Source: Paraglaciecola sp. L1A13 (lineage in GTDB: Bacteria > Pseudomonadota > Gammaproteobacteria > Enterobacterales > Alteromonadaceae). From it: a stretch of 64,000 bases of DNA. Position numbers and translations under genes: made by a program. Below, piece after piece: positions 56,071 through 64,000 of the stretch (positions are counted from its first letter, which is position 1; each line of letters starts with the position of its first letter). Below the pieces are notes generated by a model. The model saw nothing but the letters and a program-made list of their open reading frames with translations. It did not search any database and was not told where the DNA came from. The stretch is taken from contig NZ_CP047024.1 in NCBI RefSeq assembly GCF_009796745.1, positions 2,170,001 to 2,234,000 of the forward strand, read 5' to 3'.

Positions 56071-56100
56071 ATGTTTTTGTCTGCCGAAAGAGAAATTAGC

Positions 56101-57384
56101 ATGAACTTTTCATCATTAGATTTAGCGCCAGAGTTACAACAAGCAATCGATGCTTGTGGCTACAAGAAAATGACCCCAATTCAACAGCAAGCCATTGTGG
56201 TTGCGCGTCGTGGTCGTGATGTTTTAGCCAGCGCCCAAACAGGTACCGGTAAAACTGCCGCATTTGCAGTGCCTATTTTGCAGCAAATGTTAGCTAAGCC
56301 AAAAGCGACCGTACCGGGCACTCCTCGCGTACTTATTTTAACACCCACCAGAGAGCTCGCGGAACAACTTGCGACTAACATTGCAAGCTACGCGCAATTT
56401 ACCGAGATTTCAGTGTTGGCACTTTATGGTGGCGTGAAGCTAGGGGGACAAGCCAGTAAACTTAAAGCCGGTGTGGATATTGTTATTTCTACTCCTGGGC
56501 GTTTACTTGAGCACATGATGCTAAAAAATGTTGAATTAGCGAAGGTAGAATTTGTAGTACTTGATGAAGCAGACCGCATGCTGGACATGGGGTTCATTGC
56601 TGATGTCCGTCAAATGCTTGCTCAGATCACTTCGGCGCACCAGACGCTATTATTTTCAGCGACTATTTCTCCAACAGTGAATGAGCTAGCTCATAAGCTG
56701 CTTAAAAATCATCAAGAAATTCGTGCCACTCAGTTAAACAGCGCGGCTGATACAGTTCAACATGTAATGTACCCTGTGGCAGAAGAAGACAAAACGCGTC
56801 TATTCAAAACTTTGCTAGCCGAGCAAAATTGGTACCAGGTACTTGTTTTTACCAGTACTAAAGAGCAAGCCGATAAACTTATGGCCGCTTTGAAAACCAG
56901 TAAAATTGATGCGGCTGTTTGTCATGCAGATAAAAGCCAAGGTGCTCGTCGCCGTGCTATCGCTGATTTTAAATCCGCGAAACTTCAGGTCTTAATTGCT
57001 ACTGAAGTCGCTGCCCGTGGTCTCGATATTCAGGGCCTTGATCATGTCGTAAACTACAACTTACCTTACCTGCCAGAAGACTATGTGCATCGTATTGGCC
57101 GCACCGGGCGAGCGGGACAGCAAGGTAATGCTATCTCGTTTGTTAGTCGGGAAGAGGAGCGCACCGTAGAGCGTATCGAACGTTTAATTAACAGTAAGAT
57201 TAAACGTATTTCACGCCCTGATTTTGCGGTAAGTAATCGTGAGTCGTTGTTAAAAACAGTGCGTAAACACAGTAAAAATAGCCGGACCAATAAGGTCTCG
57301 CAAACTGTTATACGCATGGATAAAACCCCAGGCGCTAAAGTCAAGCCAAAGGCAAAGCCAAAAGCGAAACGCCCAAGTAAATAG
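56101..57384 (+). CDS. DEAD-box RNA helicase (RhlE-like)
   Basis: This RNA helicase of about 427 residues has all core motifs: Q-motif (KKMTPIQQQAIV), AQTGTGKT, PTREL, TPGR, DEADRMLDMGF, SAT, ARGLDIQGLD and HRIGRTGRAG. The basic, Lys/Pro-rich tail (KVKPKAKPKAKRPSK) is usual for RhlE-type enzymes that remodel ribosomal or mRNA structures, especially in the cold. The start MNFSSLDLAPE is preferred to an ATG ten codons earlier because AAGAGA precedes it and the family begins there. A strong terminator follows. Confidence 0.95.
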   Translation: MNFSSLDLAPELQQAIDACGYKKMTPIQQQAIVVARRGRDVLASAQTGTGKTAAFAVPILQQMLAKPKATVPGTPRVLILTPTRELAEQLATNIASYAQFTEISVLALYGGVKLGGQASKLKAGVDIVISTPGRLLEHMMLKNVELAKVEFVVLDEADRMLDMGFIADVRQMLAQITSAHQTLLFSATISPTVNELAHKLLKNHQEIRATQLNSAADTVQHVMYPVAEEDKTRLFKTLLAEQNWYQVLVFTSTKEQADKLMAALKTSKIDAAVCHADKSQGARRRAIADFKSAKLQVLIATEVAARGLDIQGLDHVVNYNLPYLPEDYVHRIGRTGRAGQQGNAISFVSREEERTVERIERLINSKIKRISRPDFAVSNRESLLKTVRKHSKNSRTNKVSQTVIRMDKTPGAKVKPKAKPKAKRPSK

Positions 57385-57441
57385 GCGGTTTGTTAGGTCG
57401 TTAACGATGGGCTAACAAATAAAAATACTGAATAAATTTAT

Positions 57442-57474
57442 AAAGCGAGCCTAAAGATTTAAGCTCGCTTTTTT
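57442..57474. terminator. Intrinsic terminator after the helicase gene
   Basis: A 9-bp stem AAAGCGAGC/GCTCGCTTT with a 12-nt loop and T-run lies 57 bp past the helicase stop; it is also well placed for the convergent MFS gene. Confidence 0.9.
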
Positions 57475-57567
57475 AATGGCTGTGTTTTTTAGTTAGCTGC
57501 ACTATAAAAGGTTATTCAACGGTAAAATACTTGATGTTCCATCGCCCTTACGTATTAATGATTATTA

Positions 57568-59001
57568 TTAGTCATCATCTTTACTGACAGTCGAAGCGAG
57601 ATAATCTGGCTTTTTTTCACGACCACGAAAGCCTGAAATAATACACGCCATAACAACGCAACCGAAGGATATATTCAGAGCAACTAAGACGGTTTGTAGC
57701 AACGCCGGGTATTGCTCAGGCACAATTTGCGCATCACCTATGTAATGATGTACCAATAGATTCACTAGGCTCATACCAACTAAATTTCCTATTGTTCTGG
57801 CTAGATTAAGTGAAGCTGAGGCCACTCCAAGTTCACTGCTATGTACTGCTCCCATTATGGCGTTGTTGTTCGGGGTCGAAAATAAACCAAAGCCAATGCC
57901 TATAAGTAATAGCGAGCTACCGATATACCAAGCTTGAGTGTCGATATCCATTCTGCTTAAAATAAAGAACCCACATGCAACGATACAGCAACCTGTAGTG
58001 GCGAGCAGGCGAGGCTGCACTTTATCGGATAAGCGACCCGACAACGGCGCCAGAAATGCCATAGCCAATGCCTGAAGTAATATTATTTGTCCTGATTCCG
58101 ATGGGCTGAATCCCTTTACATATTGTAAATATAAACTGAGTAGAAAGGTGAGCGGGTAGTTGCTGGCATACATTAATAACGACGTGATGAGCGACATCGA
58201 AAAAACACGGCTTTCTTTAAACATTTGAACGCGTATAAGGGGATGATCTCGCTTAGACTGGTGCACAACAAATAGCACCATGGCAATAACCGCAATACTC
58301 AATAGTACAACACCTATCATTGAAGGCAATTGACTCAAACCAAACACTAAGCAAGTAGCTGCGACGATAAAAATACCAGAACCGCGCCAATCAAATTTTA
58401 CTTTGCGTTCGTTTTTCCATTCGCCGTGCATTTGTAATTTGATTAACACAAGCAGCATGATTACCAATGGTACTTGGAACAAAAACACCGAGCGCCAGCC
58501 CCATAACTCCGTTAACCAACCTCCTACTGCAGGCGCAACAGTTAAGCCAATATAAACACACGCAGCTGCAATACCGAGAGCGAAACCACGTTTCTCAGCG
58601 GGCGTAACGGAGGTCAGTATCGCCACTCCCGTACCAAAAATCATAGCCGCTGCCGCGCCCTGCATAAAACGCCAAAACAGCAACCATTCTATATTGTACG
58701 CCAGAGCGCACATGGTAGAAGACAGTATATTAAGCACTAACCCATAGCTATAAATACGCTTGCGGCCGTAGTTATCGGCGAGTTTTCCAAATGGCAGCAT
58801 AAGCGCCACGTTAGCGAGTAAGAATATAGTGGGTAGCCAACTGACCATTTTTGCGTTGGCGTGTAATTCTGCAGCGAGATCAGGAATGGCAATATTGACC
58901 GATGCCATGCCCAAAGGACCAATAAATGACCCCGCGCATACAACAATAAGTGCAACAGTGGTTAAGGGAAGTTTTGAAAATGAAGCAAATAAAGAAGCCA
59001 T
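57568..59001 (-). CDS. DHA2-type (14-TM) MFS drug exporter
   Basis: This 477-residue inner-membrane proton-coupled exporter is largely hydrophobic, with about 14 TM segments as in EmrB/QacA. Motif A is seen in FGKLADNYGRKRIYS, with ASVNIAIPDLAAEL in TM1, and GTGVAILTSVTPAEKRGFALG between TM4 and TM5. It would export amphipathic drugs or metabolites. No EmrA-type membrane-fusion gene or regulator is adjacent. The C-terminus (GREKKPDYLASTVSKDDD) is polar and cytosolic. Confidence 0.93.
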   Translation of the reverse strand: MASLFASFSKLPLTTVALIVVCAGSFIGPLGMASVNIAIPDLAAELHANAKMVSWLPTIFLLANVALMLPFGKLADNYGRKRIYSYGLVLNILSSTMCALAYNIEWLLFWRFMQGAAAAMIFGTGVAILTSVTPAEKRGFALGIAAACVYIGLTVAPAVGGWLTELWGWRSVFLFQVPLVIMLLVLIKLQMHGEWKNERKVKFDWRGSGIFIVAATCLVFGLSQLPSMIGVVLLSIAVIAMVLFVVHQSKRDHPLIRVQMFKESRVFSMSLITSLLMYASNYPLTFLLSLYLQYVKGFSPSESGQIILLQALAMAFLAPLSGRLSDKVQPRLLATTGCCIVACGFFILSRMDIDTQAWYIGSSLLLIGIGFGLFSTPNNNAIMGAVHSSELGVASASLNLARTIGNLVGMSLVNLLVHHYIGDAQIVPEQYPALLQTVLVALNISFGCVVMACIISGFRGREKKPDYLASTVSKDDD

Positions 59002-59207
59002 ACACGCCGAAAGTGACTAGAAGAGGGGACATGATACCCACTGGCGTCTTGAGTTTCACTGAAGAAATTTAGATTAATCGGCATTTAGCAAACCTCAATG
59101 AAGTTTACTCACAAAAAACTGCTGGCGGGTTATTCGCTATGGAAAAAGACAAAGTATTTAACATTGTCTCAATAACATCATGATCAAAAAAGCCTTTTGC
59201 TATTAGC

Positions 59208-60899
59208 TTAGAAATCGGGCTCGCAGGTAAACTCAAGCCACTGTTGTGTGACGGGATGAAACAAACCTAAATATTGGGCATGTAAATGCAGACGACGGTC
59301 GCGATTACCATATAAGTCGTCACCCACTATCGGCATATTTAAGCCTCGCTCATGGGCACAATGCACGCGCAATTGATGGGTTCGACCGGTCTTGGGATGT
59401 AAGTAGACTTTAGTTCGTTGCAGGTGTTGTTGCCTTTCAATCACTTGCCAGGTGGTATGGGCTGGCTTACCTGTTTTATCACAAACACACTGACGTGGCC
59501 GATCGTAAAAATCTCCCGCTAAGGGAAGGGTGATGACGCCCTGGTCCCCCTCTATTAAACCCTCAATCAGGGCCACATAACGTTTGCTTACTTGGCGACT
59601 GATAAATTGTTTCTGCAATACTTTATGCGATGCTCCGGTTAGTGCAATGACCATGAGCCCTGAGGTCGACATGTCTAACCGGTGGACGATCAATGAACCG
59701 GTAGCATGGGGGAACAGGTCTCTTATGCGACTAAATACAGAATCAGTTATATGCTTGCCGGGCACTGATAACAGTTGCGCAGGTTTATTAATGATAAGCA
59801 TCTCATTGTCTTGATATATGATATCAATTTTTTCTTTGCCGCCGACATTCTTGAGCAGAAGGTTTTCATCCACTGTAAGGCCTTGTAGCATGTGCTCGAG
59901 TATGGGTTGGCATTTCCCAATACAGGCAGGGTAGAACTGTTTATGACGACGAACTTGTGACTTTGGTGATGCACCCCACCAAAATTCAGCCATCGCTATT
60001 GGCGTTAAGTCATGTTTGAAAGCGTAATGTAGTAACTTAGGTGCCGCACATTCTCCGGCACCAGCGGGCGGGGTTCGCATAACTGTTTCGCTAAATATTG
60101 CCGCCAAGGACTTGTTTATCCCTTGTGCGTTTAAGAACTGGTATTGCTCAAAAATACGTTGCTGCAACGTGGCTGATAAGGTTTTTCGTTGCTTTTTTAG
60201 CGCCTGAATACGGACTTCGAATATGATCAATACGTGTTTGGCGTCATTAACTTCACGGGTTAAATCTGTTTTTAGCTGGGTATATTTAAGCTTATCTTCG
60301 ATGCTTTGCTTAGCCAGCTTTTCATACAAAGCTAATACCTTATCAGAATCAGAATCACTGGTTACTGAATCCCGTTGCATTTTTCGATTTGCCCGATTAG
60401 CAATTACGTTGTTGCGCTGTTTTTCAATTTCAGCATCACAAAATGTTTTCAGTTTAAAAAAGCTGTTTTTCTCTTCAATATATTCGTCGCTGCAAAGTAA
60501 ATGGTTCAAATCTGTTGTGACCTGATTGATAACTTTCTGTTGGGCATGAAAAAAACTGTCCTGGGCGAGAAGATCGAATACTGGCGGTACAAACATAGGT
60601 AGATGATTTTGCTCGGCTAACTTACCTGAAAAGGCACACAAATATCCTAATTGACCATTGCTATTTCTAACCAATAACACACCAAACATTTTGCCAATGA
60701 TTAGCGTGGGATCGTCATTTAGTCCAAAGTTGTGGTACCACTCACTTTGTGTCAATAAATGCTGCTGAAGTTCTTGGGCGGCTAATACACATAAGGGATG
60801 AGGCTGATAATAAAATGGAAAGGTGAATTTGTCTGGCATACTGTGCGCTGATACGTCAGATGTGAATGTGATAAAGCAGGGCGCGTTAGTAGAGGTCAT
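59208..60899 (-). CDS. RluA-family pseudouridine synthase with long N-terminal extension
   Basis: This protein has about 563 residues. The C-terminal 200 (from DIIYQDNEMLIINKPAQLLS) form an RluA-type pseudouridine synthase with catalytic Asp in HRLDMSTSGLMV and GRTHQLRVHCAH. The N-terminal 340 residues are an extension seen in some large Alteromonadales and Shewanella homologues; about residues 160-260 look like a coiled coil (IEDKLKYTQLKTDLTREVND). The start ATG (MTSTNAPCF) lies two codons after a TTG. It would modify rRNA or tRNA uridines; the target site is not predictable. Confidence 0.9.
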   Translation of the reverse strand: MTSTNAPCFITFTSDVSAHSMPDKFTFPFYYQPHPLCVLAAQELQQHLLTQSEWYHNFGLNDDPTLIIGKMFGVLLVRNSNGQLGYLCAFSGKLAEQNHLPMFVPPVFDLLAQDSFFHAQQKVINQVTTDLNHLLCSDEYIEEKNSFFKLKTFCDAEIEKQRNNVIANRANRKMQRDSVTSDSDSDKVLALYEKLAKQSIEDKLKYTQLKTDLTREVNDAKHVLIIFEVRIQALKKQRKTLSATLQQRIFEQYQFLNAQGINKSLAAIFSETVMRTPPAGAGECAAPKLLHYAFKHDLTPIAMAEFWWGASPKSQVRRHKQFYPACIGKCQPILEHMLQGLTVDENLLLKNVGGKEKIDIIYQDNEMLIINKPAQLLSVPGKHITDSVFSRIRDLFPHATGSLIVHRLDMSTSGLMVIALTGASHKVLQKQFISRQVSKRYVALIEGLIEGDQGVITLPLAGDFYDRPRQCVCDKTGKPAHTTWQVIERQQHLQRTKVYLHPKTGRTHQLRVHCAHERGLNMPIVGDDLYGNRDRRLHLHAQYLGLFHPVTQQWLEFTCEPDF

Positions 60900-61186
60900 T
60901 GGCAAATATGTCGTTGGTTCTAAATAGGGTTAAGTCAATTGGCGGCACAATGTTGTCAGCTTTGAAGCGACGAGCCTAAAAGCATGAGCAGTGATTAATG
61001 AAACATCGTCAGTGTAAAAAGGGCCAAATATAAGCGGCGTATTCTATCATATTCAGCAGAATTGACCCGCTTTACCCACTGCATATTTATCTGCGAGCAT
61101 AGCTAAAACAAGTATGTTATAAATTGAAGTTCAAGACTGAGCATGCAACAAAGCTCTATAATAAAAATAATACACAGGGTACTACT

Positions 61187-61594
61187 ATGAATATATTTGA
61201 AACTGCGTGTCTATTGGGCGGTAGATTGTTACTTGGCTTGTATTTTATCTTGCCTGGGTTGCAAAAAATCGTCAGTTTCGACGCCATGAGCCAATACATG
61301 GCACAGCACAATGTTCCTGTTGTCACACCTCTGCTAGTACTGACGATCGTTTTACAATTGTCCGCTGGCCTAGCCATTATTGTTGGTTTTAAAGGGCGTA
61401 TCGCGGCGTTTATCTTGGCCGGTCTGACTTTGGTCATAAGCGTATTTATGCATAATTTCTGGAATTTACCTGAAGGTGGGAACGTGGCTCACGAAACGCA
61501 AAACTTTGTTAAAAATATGGCTATTATGGCGGGTTTATTGATTCTATCTGCTCGAGGAACAGGCCCGTTCAGTTTAGATAACCGGACTAAATAG
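61187..61594 (+). CDS. DoxX-family membrane protein
   Basis: This protein of about 135 residues starts at MNIFETACLLGGRLLLGLYF; AGGG lies 7 nt upstream, and a longer upstream frame is unsupported. Four TM segments and the pattern GRLLLGLYFILPGLQKI, then LSAGLAIIVGFKGRIAAFIL, match DoxX/YphA-type proteins, linked in some bacteria to thiosulfate oxidation or redox homeostasis. The exact role here is unknown. Monocistronic. Confidence 0.9.
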   Translation: MNIFETACLLGGRLLLGLYFILPGLQKIVSFDAMSQYMAQHNVPVVTPLLVLTIVLQLSAGLAIIVGFKGRIAAFILAGLTLVISVFMHNFWNLPEGGNVAHETQNFVKNMAIMAGLLILSARGTGPFSLDNRTK

Positions 61595-62150
61595 AGTCGT
61601 CATTATCCAGTCGTGTCCTGCGCTAGTGGGGAGCATGATTGGTAATCCAGCATATCCACTTTCGTCCGGTCTAAGTCATAGCCCGTGCGATTAATTTTTG
61701 TCGCCTAGCAGCCGCTTCGATTGGTGTTATTCTTGGCACGCCTGCAGAGGAGCAGGAATAACATCAGACACCCTGAATACGCAGCGGCTCGTCAATATTC
61801 TCGTGAGTGATTATTTTTCTAATCAATAAACCATTGTGCATAAAAAGTATGCACAATGTGGCTAGCGAGTGCTATTTAAAGTTGATAATAACCAGTGTAG
61901 CGATTAATCATAGTTATATTTAGTTTTCTAATCATTTTGAAATTCCCTTCTAAACATATTTATAAAAATTAAAGAAATAAAATTTTATTTTATATTCAAA
62001 AGTTACAAGTCACTAAAAGTAATATAAGGGTACGTTTAAGATGGTTATTATTTGAAATTCTACAGATTATTAACTATTTTTAAACTAGCCGCACGTTAGT
62101 GCATACGGTATTAAAGCTAAATTTTTTCATATTCGAATAAAGGATTATTT
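61595..62150. other. 556-bp interval containing a nested inverted repeat
   Basis: No coding stretch is supported. The notable content is the structured segment 61710-61789, listed separately. The last 200 bp are very AT-rich and should hold the promoter of the outer-membrane protein gene. Confidence 0.5.
61710..61789. other. Nested inverted repeat, possible structured RNA
   Basis: An outer stem AGCCGCT (61710-61716)/AGCGGCT (61783-61789) encloses a 10-bp stem at 61723-61732/61756-61765 with one G-T pair, and an inner CCTGC/GCAGG pair (61741-61745/61752-61756) that shares one base with it. No T-run follows, so it does not look like a simple terminator. It could be a structured leader or an intergenic repeat. 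Confidence 0.5.
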
Positions 62151-63461
62151 ATGAAAAGTGTGCCAACTAAGTTACGTCTCGACCGTACAATTCATTTTTC
62201 TTTCATTACGCTTTCTTTATATTTAGCGGTGCCTCAGTTTTGTAACGCAGCACAAAGTACTTCTGATGATGACGAACTTATTGATTTCTATCAAGTAGAG
62301 CTTGAGAAGCAACGTACGATGCTGCTAGAACAAGGGCAACAAATAGCCGAATTAAAGCGAATGGTTAATGCGTTATCCGAAAATCGGCAAGTTCAGGCGA
62401 CTCAACAGCGTGTTAAAAAAGCAGGTAAGCCGGTTAATGCGAGTAAAGTGGTGGTGGCTAACAATATTTCGCGAAAAGTCGCGAAAGAAACGAGCCTATC
62501 AAGGACTGATAATAAACCTGTAGGTCAAGCCCCGCCAAAAAACGCCAATGCAATTGACGTTAATGCGATACCTAAATTAAATGACAATGTCAGTGGGGTA
62601 TTAACGGGAAAGGGCTCACTGGTGTTAGAAACATCAATCGGGTATTCGTATACGGATAATAATCGGGTTTTTCTCGATGCGTTTTCATTTATTCCAGCAC
62701 TTGTTGTGGGACTAATCGATTTACGCGAAATTAAGCGCCACAGTTTTATTGGCAGTGTTTCTGCAAGGTATGGCATAACCGAACGGTGGGAACTGGATGT
62801 AAAACTTCCTTATATTGCGCGTAACGACAGTCAGCGTTCGCGACCTGTCAGTATTGGTGTCAGCGAAGATGAAATATTCAATGCTAGCGGACACGGAATG
62901 GGCGATATCGAATTGTCTACGCGATATCAATTGAATGCTCCGACCGATGGCGGCCCAATTTATGTAGCTAACTTAGTGGCAACTATACCCACCGGCACTA
63001 GCCCATTTGAGGTTGAATTTGTGCAATCAACTCCCGGGGCGGTTTTCCCAACTGAGCTGCCAACAGGTTCGGGATACGTTAGCATTCAGCCTAGCCTAAC
63101 GGCTATATACGCTACAGACCCAGGCGTCTTTTTTGGTAATGTCAGTTATGGCTACAATATGGACACCGATGAAAATGTAGGTAATGTGGACCTAGGTGAC
63201 AGTGCAGGGGTAAGTTTTGGTTTAGGTGTATCGCTAAATGAACGTACCTCCATGAGCCTAAGTTATTCTCATAAACACGTTTTAAAATCCAAAATAAACA
63301 ATATGAAGATTGATGGAAGTCAGCTTGATATTGGCCAACTAATTATCGGCTATTCTTTTCGCTACTCAGAGCTGACTAATTTAAGTCTTTCTTTAGCCAT
63401 AGGTGTGACGGACGATGCGCAAGACACTCGTTTGAACTTTAGAGTCCCAGTAACGTTTTAA
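62151..63461 (+). CDS. Predicted outer-membrane beta-barrel protein (MetA-phenol-degradation-like)
   Basis: This 436-residue exported protein has a signal peptide (about 1-34, ending QFCNAA), a coiled-coil-like N-terminus (DFYQVELEKQRTMLLEQGQQ), then a low-complexity linker and a C-terminal barrel. The barrel has alternating strands such as LETSIGYSYTDNNRVF, RYGITERWELDVKLPYIARN and GMGDIELSTRYQL, ending in DTRLNFRVPVTF. This resembles the Phenol_MetA_deg (DUF-type porin) family. A transport or secretion-associated role is likely. It faces a partial gene on the opposite strand. Confidence 0.82.
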   Translation: MKSVPTKLRLDRTIHFSFITLSLYLAVPQFCNAAQSTSDDDELIDFYQVELEKQRTMLLEQGQQIAELKRMVNALSENRQVQATQQRVKKAGKPVNASKVVVANNISRKVAKETSLSRTDNKPVGQAPPKNANAIDVNAIPKLNDNVSGVLTGKGSLVLETSIGYSYTDNNRVFLDAFSFIPALVVGLIDLREIKRHSFIGSVSARYGITERWELDVKLPYIARNDSQRSRPVSIGVSEDEIFNASGHGMGDIELSTRYQLNAPTDGGPIYVANLVATIPTGTSPFEVEFVQSTPGAVFPTELPTGSGYVSIQPSLTAIYATDPGVFFGNVSYGYNMDTDENVGNVDLGDSAGVSFGLGVSLNERTSMSLSYSHKHVLKSKINNMKIDGSQLDIGQLIIGYSFRYSELTNLSLSLAIGVTDDAQDTRLNFRVPVTF

Positions 63462-63664
63462 GAGCGCTATTCATATTAAATGTTGCTGAAAATTAATAGT
63501 TAGGCCGTATTTTAAAGCGGATTTTATTGTTTTATTGAGAGTAATTCTTAGGGGGTTCCTTAGTCCGCTTATATCAAAATGTAATCGCACCTAAAACCTC
63601 AACGTTGATGTCATCTAGAAACGTATCTTTGAACAACAGCCAGTTAGTATTCGAAAAATGGCGA

Positions 63665-64000
63665 TTACTGGTGAGTACGCGCATTAAAAAAGGTGCTATA
63701 CAGCTCATTGTGGGCAAAGGCCTGCTGCGCTTGCTGTAAATTTTTGATGGTAATATCGATATTGGTAATGGCTGAAAGAGTCTGATTATCGAGTGTATTT
63801 TGCAATACTGAATTCAGGCTGTCGTTCGGTATCACTGAGCTTAACCTAAAATCATCTTTATTTAAAAAGCTGATGTCTTGGGGGGATTGGAAGTAAGAAT
63901 GTGACGTTAACTCGCCGTTTCTGAAAATATTTTTTTGAAAATTTATATCTACCACAACGCCATTACTCAATACAAAACCTCCGCGCAGGGTCGATAGTGT
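63665..64000 (-). CDS. Unknown protein, C-terminal part (gene continues past window)
   Basis: The last 111 residues of a minus-strand protein are visible; its start is beyond the right edge. The visible part contains STLRGGFVLSNGVVVDINFQ, then DISFLNKDDFRLSSVIPND and a tail of helical Gln/Asn-rich segments. The LRGGFxLSNGxxxDI pattern recalls short proteins that I remember near C39-type peptidases and barrel proteins in marine bacteria, but this is recall, not proof. It probably belongs with the facing barrel-protein gene. Function unknown. Confidence 0.65.
   Translation of the reverse strand, partial: TLSTLRGGFVLSNGVVVDINFQKNIFRNGELTSHSYFQSPQDISFLNKDDFRLSSVIPNDSLNSVLQNTLDNQTLSAITNIDITIKNLQQAQQAFAHNELYSTFFNARTHQ

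Overview
The window looks like a chromosomal segment of a marine, heterotrophic gammaproteobacterium of the Alteromonadales (Paraglaciecola/Glaciecola/Alteromonas-like). The reasons are housekeeping orders shared with enterics (mltD-gloB beside a yafS-type methyltransferase; metG divergent from apbC/mrp, then dcd), moderate-to-low GC, two large TonB-dependent receptors, an exported GDSL hydrolase with a PEP-CTERM-like tail, and a glucan-degrading locus. The taxonomic call is inference from gene content; no rRNA gene is present.

Layout. (1) 1-7706: a minus-strand catabolic operon: PrpR-type sigma-54 activator, TonB-dependent receptor, CaiB/BaiF CoA-transferase, HMG-CoA-lyase-like enzyme and a hydantoinase/oxoprolinase subunit cut by the window edge. 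Upstream of the activator lie a good -24/-12 promoter and, about 140 bp further up, a perfect 44-bp palindrome placed like an activator binding site. A small VOC protein precedes it. (2) 8003-17443: mostly core genes: mltD, gloB, methyltransferase, metG, apbC, dcd, then an AraC regulator divergent from an exported YHS protein. (3) 17763-18724: tRNA-Pro(GGG) followed by a decayed fragment resembling the nuclease half of DUF1887/Card1-like proteins. (4) 18725-21268: a GGDEF-EAL protein with an unusual insertion next to its GGDEF motif. (5) 21837-32771: stress and energy genes: tandem Usp, CPA2 antiporter, acetoin-reductase-like SDR, alpha-glucan phosphorylase, P3A-type proton ATPase and a VIT1/CCC1 transporter. 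(6) 32985-37764: GDSL hydrolase, a PGPGW membrane protein, cardiolipin synthase, an EEP-fold hydrolase and a small membrane protein. (7) 37855-43616: a second TonB-dependent receptor convergent with a 998-residue exported protein made of 22 tandem 42-residue TPRs. (8) 44426-51559: a diguanylate cyclase, a DUF1801 protein, and an alpha-glucan locus (GH13 lipoprotein, esterase-like lipoprotein lacking its catalytic serine, GH31 alpha-glucosidase). (9) 51779-61594: assorted single genes: periplasmic binding protein, Excalibur protein, HD hydrolase, RHH protein, M14-type peptidase, RhlE-like helicase, DHA2 exporter, long RluA-type pseudouridine synthase, DoxX. (10) 62151-64000: a predicted outer-membrane barrel protein facing a partial unknown gene.

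The most coherent candidate for an undescribed system is region 1, a self-regulated sigma-54 uptake-and-catabolism unit whose substrate cannot be named from sequence. Other points worth checking are the esterase-like protein with Ser to Ala at the nucleophile, the GGDEF insertion, the giant TPR array and the DUF1887-like remnant beside the tRNA.
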